Positions 47,075-56,667 of a stretch of 64,000 nucleotides of DNA are shown here, piece by piece; within the stretch, counting starts at the first letter, position 1; every line of letters begins with the position of its first letter. Position numbers and translations under genes: made by a program. The stretch is from NCBI GenBank assembly GCA_963710615.1, contig CAVQBF010000008.1, forward strand, positions 558,001 to 622,000, given 5' to 3'. The notes beneath the pieces are model-generated. The model saw only the letters and a program-made list of their open reading frames with translations, made no database searches and was not told the DNA's origin. This stretch comes from GCA-2746605 sp963710615. Lineage in GTDB: Bacteria; Bacteroidota; Ignavibacteria; Ignavibacteriales; Melioribacteraceae.

Positions 47075-48454
47075 ATGAATGAAAATAATATTCAGAAAGT
47101 TTACACACTAATAAAGAAAAATAAAATTGAGTTTATTGATCTAAAAGCAATTGATTTAGTGGGAAGACTACACCATATTTCCCTTCCTATTAATAAAGGA
47201 ATTATTGAAAGACTAGTAAATGAGGGTGTTGGATTCGACGGTTCGAGTTACGGCTTTAGAAAAGTTGAAAACAGTGACATGATTTTAATTCCAGATTTAT
47301 CCACTGCTGTAATGGACCCTTTCAGAGAAGCTCCTACATTAAGTTTTTACTGCAATATACATCTTACAGATGATGAAAGGTCTACATTTACTCAAGATGG
47401 CAGACTAATTGCAGACAGAGCTGAAAAGTTACTAAAAGAAATAACAGGTGCTGATAAGGCAATGTGGGGACCTGAATTTGAGTTCTACATTTTTTCCGAT
47501 GTTGAATATGATACAAGAACCGCATCTTCTTACTACAGAGTTGAACATGCGGAAGAATTCCATAAAAGAGCTTATCACGCAGCCAATCCTTTTGATATTT
47601 ATGACGACTTTAGAGATGAAGCTTCAAAACTTTTCCATCAACTAGGAATTGAAGTTAAGTATCATCACCATGAAGTAGGCGAACGAGGTCAACAGGAAAT
47701 TGAGACTTATTTTGCCAGCACACTTAAAACAGGTGATAATATTGTTACTGCAAAGTATTTACTTTTTAATCTTGCAAGAGAGAGAAATCTATCAATAACT
47801 TTTATGCCTAAGCCTATGTACCATCAAGCCGGTAATGGAATGCATCTACATTTGTTCCTGACAAAAAATGGAAAAAATGCATTTTATAAAAAAGGTGAGT
47901 ATGGAAATATTAATGAGCTAGGACAATATTTTATAGGCGGATTGCTTAAACATGGACCGGCACTTTCTGCATTCACAAATCCCAGCACCAATTCTTATAA
48001 AAGATTAGTCCCTGGATTTGAAGCTCCGGTAGCTTTAACATACGGACAAGGCAATAGAGCCTCTGCAATTAGAATCCCAAAATATATTTCAAATAATAAT
48101 CAGACACGTTTTGAGTATAGGCCCCCGGATGCAACTGCAAACCCTTATTTAGCAACATCAGCTATGTTATTAGCCGGTATGGACGGTGTGGTCAATAAAA
48201 TTGATCCAGTTAAAGAAGGATATGGCCCTAATGATAAAAACATTGATGAAAATAGTGTGGGGCAAATTCAATTTTTGCCAAAAAATTTAGGTGAAGCCTT
48301 AGATGCTTTGGAAGCTGATTTCGAATTTCTTAAGCGAGATAACATTTTTAGTGATGATCTACTGGAGCAATGGATAAAGATTAAGGATGAAGAGATAAAG
48401 GCGATTGCAACAATGCCTCATCCTTTTGAATACAAAATGTATTATACATTATAA
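47075..48454 (+). CDS. glnA: Glutamine synthetase, type I, non-adenylylated class
   Basis: The ATG at 47075 has GGAG at 47065-47068 and is preferred over an in-frame ATG at 47057. About 459 residues. VGFDGSSYGFRKVENSDMIL, MWGPEFEFYIF, NGMHLHLFLT, VPGFEAPVALTYGQGNRASA and RFEYRPPDATANPYLATSAM are the substrate and metal sites of GSI. It makes glutamine from glutamate, ammonia and ATP in the cytoplasm. The Tyr adenylylation loop (NLYDLP) of the beta type is absent, so control would be by feedback or transcription. The upstream terminator might act as an attenuator. Confidence 0.93.
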   Translation: MNENNIQKVYTLIKKNKIEFIDLKAIDLVGRLHHISLPINKGIIERLVNEGVGFDGSSYGFRKVENSDMILIPDLSTAVMDPFREAPTLSFYCNIHLTDDERSTFTQDGRLIADRAEKLLKEITGADKAMWGPEFEFYIFSDVEYDTRTASSYYRVEHAEEFHKRAYHAANPFDIYDDFRDEASKLFHQLGIEVKYHHHEVGERGQQEIETYFASTLKTGDNIVTAKYLLFNLARERNLSITFMPKPMYHQAGNGMHLHLFLTKNGKNAFYKKGEYGNINELGQYFIGGLLKHGPALSAFTNPSTNSYKRLVPGFEAPVALTYGQGNRASAIRIPKYISNNNQTRFEYRPPDATANPYLATSAMLLAGMDGVVNKIDPVKEGYGPNDKNIDENSVGQIQFLPKNLGEALDALEADFEFLKRDNIFSDDLLEQWIKIKDEEIKAIATMPHPFEYKMYYTL

Positions 48455-48507
48455 AATTTATCAGTAATTACAAATAATTACTAGATCATTTTCTTAAATG
48501 AACTTTA

Positions 48508-48912
48508 TCAAAATATTATTGCTTGCTTATTTTGTTGAGAGACCACACAACTTTCAACTGCATCATCAAGTGATGGAAAAACCTTTAGATACTTTCCAAA
48601 ATTTGATACAACAGATAACAATGATAATTTACTTGAATCTATAACAACTTTAAGACTTTTGCTATTTTCAATGATTTTTCTGTAAATAAGAATTATCGAA
48701 CCTAGAAATGTAGTGTCAAGGTAACTAGTGTAAGTGAAATCTATAATAAAATTTTCACATTCGGAATTCAATTTGTCAATAATATAATCTCTGAATAAAG
48801 ATGCATATTCTAGATCAGCTTTTTCTAGGTTTACATTTATAACTATCGCAGAAATATCGTCCATTTTTGAGTAATTAAATTTATCAACTGTCATATCTTT
48901 AATGGCGTTCAT
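48508..48912 (-). CDS. STAS-domain protein (anti-sigma factor antagonist-like)
   Basis: The 134-residue single-domain protein has the SpoIIAA fold pattern: ISAIVINVNLEKADLE, FIIDFTYTSYLDTTFLGSII and SLKVVIDSSK. The phosphorylation site is normally D-S-S-G-x-G; here the loop reads LDTTFLGS, so Thr would be the acceptor. It converges with the glutamine synthetase gene. No partner kinase or sigma factor is nearby. A partner-switch regulator is the best call. Confidence 0.8.
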   Translation of the reverse strand: MNAIKDMTVDKFNYSKMDDISAIVINVNLEKADLEYASLFRDYIIDKLNSECENFIIDFTYTSYLDTTFLGSIILIYRKIIENSKSLKVVIDSSKLSLLSVVSNFGKYLKVFPSLDDAVESCVVSQQNKQAIIF

Positions 48913-49127
48913 ATCTCTCTTTTTTCTAAATGGAATTATGTAAAAGTACTATCGAAAATAAATAACGTCTTTTAAGATTATTTCGAAAAAATCTAAATTT
49001 TTAAAGTTAGACTATGGTTATTATTATTTTAACTAAAATATGTATTTATTTATTGACTAATATTTAGTCCTGTCTGATTATATTTGTTTATAGAAATTTG
49101 AACAGACAATTTAATTAACTTTTCACT

Positions 49128-50018
49128 ATGCCTTATATTGGAGAATTATCTGCACTTATTACAGCCGTTCTGTGGTCTGGAACAGCTATTGCATTTACTG
49201 AAGCCGGTAAAATTGTCGGCTCTTATGTTGTTAATATTTCACGCTTAGTATTAGCAACTGTTTACTTAATCATTACTATTCTAATTTTTAACCTTAATTT
49301 TCAAATATCGTGGGAACAAATTTATCTGCTGGGGTTGAGCGGTGTAATTGGTTTAGTATTTGGAGACGGATTTCTATTTAAGTCATTCCAATATATTGGG
49401 GCTAGATTAAGCATGCTGGTAATGACACTTTCTCCTCCCCTTGCTGCGCTTTCTGCTTATTTATATCTTGGTGAAGAACTTTCTTCTTGGGGCATTTTAG
49501 GAATTGCAATTACTATTTCAGGAGTATCAATTGTAGTATTTAAAAGATCTGAACAGCCAACAGATGATTATAAGAAAAATAATATTGGTTATCTTTTTGC
49601 ATTTCTTGGTGCAGTTGGTCAAGCAATAAATCTAATTTTTGCAAAAGAGGCCTTTCAGCTCGGTGAAATCAATGGATTTGTAGCAACTTTTTACCGAATG
49701 ATTCCCTCAATTCCATTTATGTATTTTCTTGGATTTCTTTATAGAAAAAGGAGAAACAGTATTTGGATTTTGAAAGAAAAAAAAGAAGCGTTAAAATATA
49801 TTATCATTGGATCAATTATTGGGCCTTTTCTCGGAATAACATTTAGTCTAATTGCTGTAGCTAACACCTTTGTTGGAATTGCTTCAACATTAATGTCGAC
49901 AGTGCCAATTGTAATGTTGCCAATTGTTATATTTTACTACAAAGAAAGACTCTCTACAATTTCGATTGTTGGAGCATTTGTTGCAGTTGTGGGAATAGCT
50001 ATCTTATTTTTGAAATAG
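49128..50018 (+). CDS. EamA-family drug/metabolite transporter
   Basis: The 296-residue protein has ten hydrophobic helices in two EamA repeats. It starts LSALITAVLWSGTAIAFTEA. The repeat boundaries end in AYLYLGEELSSWGILGIAIT and FYYKERLSTISIVGAFVAVV, the GE/KE signatures of this family. It resides in the inner membrane and exports or exchanges small metabolites; the substrate cannot be told. A 215-base AT-rich gap precedes it. Confidence 0.88.
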   Translation: MPYIGELSALITAVLWSGTAIAFTEAGKIVGSYVVNISRLVLATVYLIITILIFNLNFQISWEQIYLLGLSGVIGLVFGDGFLFKSFQYIGARLSMLVMTLSPPLAALSAYLYLGEELSSWGILGIAITISGVSIVVFKRSEQPTDDYKKNNIGYLFAFLGAVGQAINLIFAKEAFQLGEINGFVATFYRMIPSIPFMYFLGFLYRKRRNSIWILKEKKEALKYIIIGSIIGPFLGITFSLIAVANTFVGIASTLMSTVPIVMLPIVIFYYKERLSTISIVGAFVAVVGIAILFLK

Positions 50019-50034
50019 TGCAGGAAAATACTAT

Positions 50035-51231
50035 TTATTTAAGATTCAGCTCATAATTGTAAATAGCCTTGCCAAGCTTTGCTAAAAATGGCAACCCAAT
50101 TTCATCGTATTCATAATTATCATCATTATAAATTTGATTCTCATTTACATGGACTGTTGCAGATAGGAAAAACTCAATCCCATTTTGCTCATCTACTATA
50201 TATGCATTATCAATTAAATAGCCATATGCCAGTCCGCTTTTACTGTATATTTTAATATTGCTAGGTATTTTTTCTTTTGTATCACCAAACATTAAAAATT
50301 TTACATAACCGTCGTAATATTTATCGTAAGAATATTTAGGACATTCACTTTCTTTTGGTAGCATTGACATATACTTTCGCAAAAAGATATAATCATCTTC
50401 GGTCAAGTTGAATCTTTCAAACTCATCAAATTGCTCAGGGTAAAATATTCGCATCAATAATTCTTGCTGATCTCTTAAACTAAAATAATTATTTAAGGAA
50501 AAATCCTTTGGCTCATTTATCAATTCACCATTGCTATAGTATCCAACTCCTTTCAAAGTGCCCTGCAAGTTTAACTCAACATCTGTGGATTCAATTCTTG
50601 CAGGCTGTTCATATAAAATATTTCCTGCTTCATTATAAAATTTAATTGGGTTTGTCTCCATATTCTGTCTTGGTGTTCTTGCAACGGATAATCGGTGAAT
50701 AATTTTTGAATTATTAAAACCTTTTTTCCTCAATCTCTCATTTATTTCTTTCTGTCCTAAAAAGTCATAAAGTCTGTTGAAAGCTTCATTATCACTAACA
50801 ATAAAAATTTGTTTTATATAATTAGCAATGCAAGGATAACCGCATTCATCCTGAAAGTCTCTATCAAAAAAAACATGTCCTTCATAAACACTATCAATAG
50901 ATAAATGTGTAAACTTATTAACTCCTTTAATGTTAAGATCATTCAATTTTTCAAGCGCTAATATTGCAGCAGGAAATTTTACGGTACTGGCTGGATAAAA
51001 ATATTTATCGGGTTTTTCATTATATGAATATGTCTTAAAACTAGTTTTACCATTATCTTCTCTATCAACCTTTGTGTATAGTATTTGAAGTTCGAACTTA
51101 TCTTTATTTTCAAGAACAAAGTTTAGTTCATTATTCTTTTTTAATATCTCCATTAAAACATTATCATTTTGACAACTGTTAAAATTTAACATGGCAATTA
51201 ACCCAAATAAAATTACAATAATTTTTTTCAT
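50035..51231 (-). CDS. Class A beta-lactamase-like serine hydrolase, lipoprotein
   Basis: The 398-residue protein has a signal peptide with Cys20 in FNSCQ, a relaxed lipobox. YFYPASTVKFPAAILALEKL contains the Ser-x-x-Lys nucleophile motif. VSDNEAFNRLYDF supplies SDN, and YSKSGLAYGY supplies KSG. These are the three motifs of the beta-lactamase/DD-peptidase fold. The length exceeds class A enzymes (about 290), and a Glu166-type omega loop is not evident, so a D-amino-acid peptidase-like or other hydrolase role is as likely. Its start overlaps the macrodomain gene end by 4 bases. Confidence 0.8.
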   Translation of the reverse strand: MKKIIVILFGLIAMLNFNSCQNDNVLMEILKKNNELNFVLENKDKFELQILYTKVDREDNGKTSFKTYSYNEKPDKYFYPASTVKFPAAILALEKLNDLNIKGVNKFTHLSIDSVYEGHVFFDRDFQDECGYPCIANYIKQIFIVSDNEAFNRLYDFLGQKEINERLRKKGFNNSKIIHRLSVARTPRQNMETNPIKFYNEAGNILYEQPARIESTDVELNLQGTLKGVGYYSNGELINEPKDFSLNNYFSLRDQQELLMRIFYPEQFDEFERFNLTEDDYIFLRKYMSMLPKESECPKYSYDKYYDGYVKFLMFGDTKEKIPSNIKIYSKSGLAYGYLIDNAYIVDEQNGIEFFLSATVHVNENQIYNDDNYEYDEIGLPFLAKLGKAIYNYELNLK

Positions 51232-51746
51232 TTTTGTTCCATTCTACTTTTTATATTATTAAAACTCTCATAATCATTATCACTAAATAATATAAAAATT
51301 ATTTTTTCTAAGCATTTTGATCTTCCTATAAAATCCTTTGCTACATTGAGAGCAATTCTTGATGCTCGTTCGAAAGGGAAACCATAAACGCCAGTGCTTA
51401 TTGCGGGAAAGGCAATAGACTTTAAACTGTTTTCTTCAGCAATTTCTAGCGAATTCTTATAACAACTTTTAAGTAAACTATCTTCATCATAGCTGCCTCC
51501 ACGCCAAATAGGTCCTACCGTATGAATAACAAAGCTGGATTTAAGGTTATAGCCACTTGTAATTTTTGCATATCCTGTTGCACAGCCATTTAATTTTTTA
51601 CATTCTTCCAAAAGTTTCGGACCAGCCGCTCTATGAATTGCACCATCAACGCCTCCTCCGCCTAGTAATGATTCATTCGCCGCATTGACAATTGCATCAA
51701 CATCTAGTCTAGTTATGTCACCTTTCAATATTTCTATTTTTGTCAT
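51228..51746 (-). CDS. Macrodomain ADP-ribosyl hydrolase
   Basis: The ATG at 51746 gives 172 residues beginning MTKIEILKGDITRLDVDAIV. NAANESLLGGGGVDGAIHRA is the ADP-ribose-binding signature of the YmdB/MacroD group. VIHTVGPIWRG and FPAISTGVYGFPFERAS complete the pocket. It probably removes ADP-ribose or deacetylates O-acetyl-ADP-ribose in the cytoplasm. It is followed, with a 4-base ATGA overlap, by the serine hydrolase gene, so the two are translationally coupled. Confidence 0.92.
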   Translation of the reverse strand: MTKIEILKGDITRLDVDAIVNAANESLLGGGGVDGAIHRAAGPKLLEECKKLNGCATGYAKITSGYNLKSSFVIHTVGPIWRGGSYDEDSLLKSCYKNSLEIAEENSLKSIAFPAISTGVYGFPFERASRIALNVAKDFIGRSKCLEKIIFILFSDNDYESFNNIKSRMEQK

Positions 51747-51785
51747 GTTTTTAAAACTTAGCAAAAAATATTTGTTCTTTTATTT

Positions 51786-52550
51786 TTAATTTAAAATCTC
51801 AATAACAGCTCTGTGAATATTTGGTGTTGATGCAACCACACTTTCTCCTTTTGCCGGATCTCCCCCATAATAATCAGTAATAATTCCTCCGGAACCTTTT
51901 ATTATTGGTATCAAAGCCATTGTATCCCAGAAGGACATTATCGGATCAATCATTATTTGAGCAAAACCAGTGGCAACCAAATAATACCCATAACAATCAC
52001 CCCATTGACGGTAAAGCTTTACCTTTCTCATTAAGTTTTCAAATTTTGATAAATTTTGATATTCTTCAAAAGCTAAATGGTCTGTTGTTAACAGTACTGC
52101 TTGATCAATTGAGTCTGAATCACTTATCTTTACTTTTACATCATTGAGATAAGTATTTTCATTATCTCCGACCAAAAATTCATTAAGAATTGGTTGATGG
52201 AAAACACCTAAGATTGGTTCCCCATTTTTCAAAAGTGCAATTAATGTTCCAAATGTTACTGTACCACAGATAAAACTTTTTGTCCCATCTATTGGATCAA
52301 GAACCCATTGATATTCCGACTTTTCATTGTGCGAACCAAACTCTTCTCCAAGAATTCCATGGTCAGGATATTCTTTCATAATAATTTCACGTAACTTTTC
52401 TTCAGTAGATTTATCCGCAATAGTAACGGGACTATCATCACTTTTTGTTTCAATACTAAAATTATTCCGAAAATATTTTTTAATGTTTACACCACTTACT
52501 TTAGTAAGTGATTTACAAAATTTTTTATATTCATTAAGATCATTATTCAT
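51786..52550 (-). CDS. Inositol monophosphatase family phosphatase, histidinol-phosphatase-like
   Basis: The 254-residue protein has the family metal sites: ILGEEFG, WVLDPIDGTKSFICG and MSFWDTMALIPIIKGSGGII. SPVTIADKSTEEKLREIIMK precedes them. The spacing and length fit the HisN-type histidinol-phosphate phosphatases more than CysQ. It uses Mg2+ and acts in the cytoplasm. No other his gene is adjacent, so inositol-phosphate or another sugar phosphate remains possible. It precedes the macrodomain gene on the same strand. Confidence 0.85.
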   Translation of the reverse strand: MNNDLNEYKKFCKSLTKVSGVNIKKYFRNNFSIETKSDDSPVTIADKSTEEKLREIIMKEYPDHGILGEEFGSHNEKSEYQWVLDPIDGTKSFICGTVTFGTLIALLKNGEPILGVFHQPILNEFLVGDNENTYLNDVKVKISDSDSIDQAVLLTTDHLAFEEYQNLSKFENLMRKVKLYRQWGDCYGYYLVATGFAQIMIDPIMSFWDTMALIPIIKGSGGIITDYYGGDPAKGESVVASTPNIHRAVIEILN

Positions 52551-52642
52551 AATTATTATACTTATTTATTTCAATTGATAAATTTCTATTGGCTGTTTTT
52601 TCTCTTAACTATGTTTGAAGTCTTAATTCATTCAGGGAAGTA

Positions 52643-53482
52643 CTAATTTTTAGAAATCAACCGAATACCATTTTTTTCTAAAATGATATGCTTTCTTTTA
52701 TATAAAGCCCCAATGGCTTTTTTATAAGTTTTTTTACTAACGCCAAACATTTTAGAAATAAGTTCTGGTGAAGATTTATCTGTTATTTCTATAAATCCAT
52801 CATTTTCATTCAACTTATCTAATACTGCTTGAGATACAGAATCAATTTTTTGCGGGCCTGGCTTATCTAAACATAAATCTAACTTACCATCTGTTCTAAC
52901 TTTTTTAATGTACCCTTTTATTTGCTGTGCATAATTTAATTTTTGGAAAATTTCATTTCTGTACAGAACTCCCCAATATTTTCGATCAACAATTGCTTTA
53001 AATCCAAGCTCTGTTTCTGTTCCAATAATCAAATCAACTTTTTGCTCATTGATATAATCGTGATGTTTAATCTCATAAAACTTATCAATCTTTGATGAAG
53101 CGGCAATTCGATTACTTTTTTCATCATAATATGCATGAACTAAATACTCCTGACCTTCTTGCATTAGATCCTTTTGCTCATTAAAAGAAACAAATAAATC
53201 CTTGGGCAATCCCCAATCAAGAAAAGCTCCAATTGTAGTTACTGAAACAACTTTTAAAACAGCAAACTCTCCGACACTAATTTTTGGTGTTTTTGTAGTG
53301 GCAATAATTCTATCTTCGGAATCAAAGTAGACAAACACTTCAACCTTATCACCTATATTAAATCTATCAGGTGTATCAGTCCTTGGAAGAAGTATTTCTC
53401 CAAAGTCGCCTCCGTCAAGATAAAATCCAAATTCTTGTTCTCTTTTTACAATTAGCTTATTTAACTTTCCAACTTCTGCCAT
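52643..53482 (-). CDS. CvfB/YitL-like S1-domain RNA-binding protein
   Basis: The 279-residue protein consists of S1-like OB folds and a C-terminal winged helix. GEFAVLKVVSVTTIGAFLDW and GLPKDLFVSFNEQKDLMQEG are the first S1 unit. DLIIGTETELGFKAIVDRKY and WGVLYRNEIF are a second. SPELISKMFGVSKKTYKKAI is the helix-turn-helix. This layout is that of CvfB. It probably binds RNA and tunes expression; details are unknown. It stands alone, divergent from Sua5. Confidence 0.88.
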   Translation of the reverse strand: MAEVGKLNKLIVKREQEFGFYLDGGDFGEILLPRTDTPDRFNIGDKVEVFVYFDSEDRIIATTKTPKISVGEFAVLKVVSVTTIGAFLDWGLPKDLFVSFNEQKDLMQEGQEYLVHAYYDEKSNRIAASSKIDKFYEIKHHDYINEQKVDLIIGTETELGFKAIVDRKYWGVLYRNEIFQKLNYAQQIKGYIKKVRTDGKLDLCLDKPGPQKIDSVSQAVLDKLNENDGFIEITDKSSPELISKMFGVSKKTYKKAIGALYKRKHIILEKNGIRLISKN

Positions 53483-53620
53483 AATATCATTATTATTTTT
53501 TACCTATCTCAATTTAATGATTATTCAAATAAGAAAATAAAGTGAGATTAATATGTCAGCCAACATTAAATTAGAAAAATATTATTTGACTATATTTGTC
53601 ACAAAAATAAATATCTGATT

Positions 53621-54589
53621 ATGGAAATACTAAAATCCAATAGTGAGAATATTCAGAGAGCAGTAAATGAGCTAAGAGCAGGATCCCTAGTAGCATTCCC
53701 AACAGAGACTGTTTATGGTTTAGGTGCTGATGGTTTCAATAAAATTGCTGTTGCAAAAATATTTGAGGCTAAAGAAAGACCTAGCTTCAATCCTCTGATT
53801 TTGCACGTTTCATCAACCGAAATGCTAAGCACCATTGCAGAGTATTCAAATTTTAAAATTAATTTATTGATTGAAAAATTTTGGCCGGGACCGCTTACAT
53901 TAGTTTTAAAGAAAAAAAAAGTAGTCCCCTATTTAGTTACATCGGGCTTGGAGACAGTTGCTGTGAGAATGCCAAATAATAGGGTTGCACTTGAACTCAT
54001 TAATAAGCTTGGTAAACCAATTGCAGCTCCAAGTGCAAATACTTTTAGTCAGTTAAGTCCAACCAAAGCAGAGCATGTAGCAAAACAGTTGGGCAAAAAA
54101 GTTAATATAATTTTAGATGGGGGCAGCTGCGATGTTGGTGTTGAATCAACTATTATTGAATTAACCGGTAAGTCACAGTTTTTACTTCGACCTGGTGGAA
54201 TTACTAAGGAAGAGATAGAAAGTGTAATTGGCAAATTACAGACTAAAAGTGGTGAAGTTAATCTACCAAATTCCCCAGGTCAACTGCATATTCATTATGC
54301 CCCAAATATTCCATTACAGTTTTATGATGAAGAAAAAGTTAGTTTGGGTAAGAATAAAAAGCTTGGGGGAATATTTTTTAGTAAAATTAAGAATAAGGAA
54401 AATTTTACAGTGACAAAAGTTCTATCCCCAAATGGAGATTTTAGAGAAGCCGCTTCAAATTTATTTGCTTATCTGCATGAATTTGAAAACTTAGGCTTGG
54501 ATATGATTTTTGTTGAACCAATTGATAAAAAAGGATTAGGTATTGCAATTATGGATAGATTAACCAAGGCTGTAAATAAGTATCTATGA
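53621..54589 (+). CDS. L-threonylcarbamoyladenylate synthase (Sua5 type)
   Basis: The 322-residue protein starts with the YrdC core: LRAGSLVAFPTETVYGLGAD, FEAKERPSFNPLILHV, FWPGPLTLVLKK, VAVRMPNN and IAAPSANTFSQLSPTKAEHV. The extra C-terminal Sua5 domain (from ~215) has PGQLHIHYAP at the linker. It makes threonylcarbamoyl-AMP from threonine, bicarbonate and ATP for t6A in tRNAs. Full Sua5 length distinguishes it from short TsaC. Confidence 0.93.
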   Translation: MEILKSNSENIQRAVNELRAGSLVAFPTETVYGLGADGFNKIAVAKIFEAKERPSFNPLILHVSSTEMLSTIAEYSNFKINLLIEKFWPGPLTLVLKKKKVVPYLVTSGLETVAVRMPNNRVALELINKLGKPIAAPSANTFSQLSPTKAEHVAKQLGKKVNIILDGGSCDVGVESTIIELTGKSQFLLRPGGITKEEIESVIGKLQTKSGEVNLPNSPGQLHIHYAPNIPLQFYDEEKVSLGKNKKLGGIFFSKIKNKENFTVTKVLSPNGDFREAASNLFAYLHEFENLGLDMIFVEPIDKKGLGIAIMDRLTKAVNKYL

Positions 54590-54625
54590 GAAAATAATTG
54601 CTGAGATATATGGCAACTAAAATTT

Positions 54626-55237
54626 TTATTTTTGCTTAAGAACTGTAATGTGCGATGTCTGAGGTTGATTCTTAATTTCTCTAATTATCTCCATGTCTGC
54701 TTTTGATGCCAGATAATGTAAGCCCCCATTTTTTACATAATTTTTAAAATTCTCATAATGGTCTTTCCCTGCTAAATACTCAACTATCACATTCATCCCA
54801 CCCCAAAAAGATTTAGGAGTAGGAGTTAAATAATCACCAATTATTATTTTATTAGCTTTAGTTTTTAATTTAGATAATAGCTGATCACGCTCCAATTCTG
54901 GCATTTCGTGAATAACATAAGTAAGTATTGCATAATCATATTTCAAATCTTCATTAAATGATATGCCGTTGCTATGAACAAATGAGAGATTTGGATGATT
55001 CATTTTGCTAAGTTTGGATTTAGCAATTTCAATATTTTTCGAAGATAAATCAACCCCAACTATTTTTTTACAATGTCCTGCTAATTGGAAAGAAAGCCTT
55101 CCGGTTCCACATCCAATGTCTAGTACAGTACTTTCTTTATCAAGCATTTTTTTTATTATGCTAAACATTCTATCTTGATTTGGGGCAATAAACTTATCAT
55201 AAATTTTTCCATCATACCAATGCTTTTTATCATTCAT
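54626..55237 (-). CDS. Class I SAM-dependent methyltransferase
   Basis: The 203-residue protein has motif I, TVLDIGCGTGRLSFQLAGHC, followed by IVGVDLSSKNIEIAKSKL and YDYAILTYVIHEMPELERDQ. It resembles small-molecule methyltransferases of the UbiE/Methyltransf_25 type. The substrate is unknown. Its start is 3 bases after the TauE-type permease ends, so both share a transcript. Confidence 0.87.
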   Translation of the reverse strand: MNDKKHWYDGKIYDKFIAPNQDRMFSIIKKMLDKESTVLDIGCGTGRLSFQLAGHCKKIVGVDLSSKNIEIAKSKLSKMNHPNLSFVHSNGISFNEDLKYDYAILTYVIHEMPELERDQLLSKLKTKANKIIIGDYLTPTPKSFWGGMNVIVEYLAGKDHYENFKNYVKNGGLHYLASKADMEIIREIKNQPQTSHITVLKQK

Positions 55238-55240
55238 TTA

Positions 55241-55990
55241 TTAGAATCCACCTAATAACTTGACAGACATGATAATAATTGCTACAATTAAAAATCCTTT
55301 GATTACATTCTCACCTTTTTTTACCGCAACTTTTGCCGACCACCAAGCGCCAATTGCAGTCCCAGCAGCAAGGCTTAAGCCATAAAACCAATTTACATTT
55401 CCTGTAATCGTAAAAACAATTAGTGCAGGTATTGTATAGATTAGTACAATAAAAACTTTATGAAGATTCACATATAGTAAACTTAATTTGAGTATTCTAT
55501 GAAGAGAGATCATTAATAAGAACCCAATGCCAACTTGAATAAAGCCGCCATAAAATCCAAGCGCAAACATTACAGGATAAATAGCCCAAGGCATTTTTGT
55601 GCTTATTATTTCATTAACGTGTTTTTTAGAGTTGGGAACAAGCATTGTTATAACAATACCAATCATAACAACACCTAATATTTTTTGAAATAAAGCGTCA
55701 TCGATTTTGGTGGCATAAATGGCCCCTATTATTGCACCAGGCAAAGTAAATAAACTTAGTTTAACACTTAATTTAAGCTGACTAACATTTTCTTTTTTGA
55801 ATGAAAGAATGCCAAAAAGATTTTGAGAAAGTAAGCCAATGCGATTAGTTCCATTTGCTAATGAACTATCTAAACCTAAGAAGATGAGTACAGGAAGTGT
55901 TATTGTTGAGCCACCCCCAGCCATCACGTTGATAAACCCTGTAATATTTCCAACTGCAAATAATAAGAGTGCTTCTAAAATTTCATTCAT
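55241..55990 (-). CDS. TauE/SafE-family sulfite/anion permease
   Basis: The 249-residue protein has about eight hydrophobic helices. NITGFINVMAGGGSTITLPV and FLGLDSSLANGTNRIGLLSQ are the first-repeat signature of TauE/SafE. LGFYGGFIQVGIGFLLMISL is the second. It probably exports or takes up a sulfur compound or other organic anion across the inner membrane. The adjacent methyltransferase gene gives no clear clue to the substrate. Confidence 0.9.
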   Translation of the reverse strand: MNEILEALLLFAVGNITGFINVMAGGGSTITLPVLIFLGLDSSLANGTNRIGLLSQNLFGILSFKKENVSQLKLSVKLSLFTLPGAIIGAIYATKIDDALFQKILGVVMIGIVITMLVPNSKKHVNEIISTKMPWAIYPVMFALGFYGGFIQVGIGFLLMISLHRILKLSLLYVNLHKVFIVLIYTIPALIVFTITGNVNWFYGLSLAAGTAIGAWWSAKVAVKKGENVIKGFLIVAIIIMSVKLLGGF

Positions 55991-56022
55991 TATAATTTTT
56001 TATAATATGAACTAAATAAGAT

Positions 56023-56056
56023 AAAAATCCCGAAATATTAATACTCATTTCGGGGA
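56023..56056 (-). terminator. Intrinsic terminator after the azurin gene
   Basis: On the reverse strand CCCCGAAAT and ATTTCGGGA pair around a 10-base loop, followed by five T's. It lies 10 bases past the azurin stop. Confidence 0.8.
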
Positions 56057-56065
56057 TGACATAAT

Positions 56066-56533
56066 TTATCTAACTATTAAGTTACCTTGCATTGTTACAT
56101 AATGACCAGGGAAACTGCAAATATATTTGTATGTACCTTTAGCTGGAGCTGTAAATTCAATGGATATTTTTTCTCCAGGTCCAAGTAATTTTGAATGGAT
56201 AATAATATTATCAACTTCATCCGCTGGAATATATTCATTCTCTTTAGCTTGAATTGCTTTTGCCGCAAATGCTGCTACATCCACATTTTGTTTTAGAAGA
56301 ACAAAGTTATGTCCCATTGTTTCCTTTGGCATTTTACCAATATTTTCAAAATTAACAACAACTTTATCTCCTTCTTTAACAACCATTTGCTTTAGATTAA
56401 ACATCATTTGATCGTTACCTGTTAGATTAAACTCAACAGTTTTCTGCGATTCAGCATCGTCAGTTTTTCCACCGCAAGCAGTTAGTAATATTATCAAAAA
56501 TAAAGTTGTGAATAATTTCATTCTTGTTAACAT
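56066..56533 (-). CDS. Azurin-like cupredoxin lipoprotein
   Basis: The ATG at 56533 is preceded by AGAAAGG and gives 155 residues; an ATG at 56551 is an alternative. LFLIILLTACGGK is a lipoprotein signal with lipidated Cys. The mature part matches azurin: LTGNDQMMFNLKQMVV, NIGKMPKETMGHNFVLLKQN (copper His), KLLGPGEKISIEF and YKYICSFPGHYVTMQGNLIV with the Cys, His and Met ligands. It would carry electrons in the periplasm. It is monocistronic, with a terminator close behind. Confidence 0.92.
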   Translation of the reverse strand: MLTRMKLFTTLFLIILLTACGGKTDDAESQKTVEFNLTGNDQMMFNLKQMVVKEGDKVVVNFENIGKMPKETMGHNFVLLKQNVDVAAFAAKAIQAKENEYIPADEVDNIIIHSKLLGPGEKISIEFTAPAKGTYKYICSFPGHYVTMQGNLIVR

Positions 56534-56667
56534 ATTTATAACCTTTCTCATATATTAAAAATTTGATAGTCAAAAATACAAATATCTACTTTATTTTATT
56601 ATATACATAATAAGTAGAAGATATTTATGTAACTTTGAATCCTTTAAAAAGACTAGCTTGATAAATT

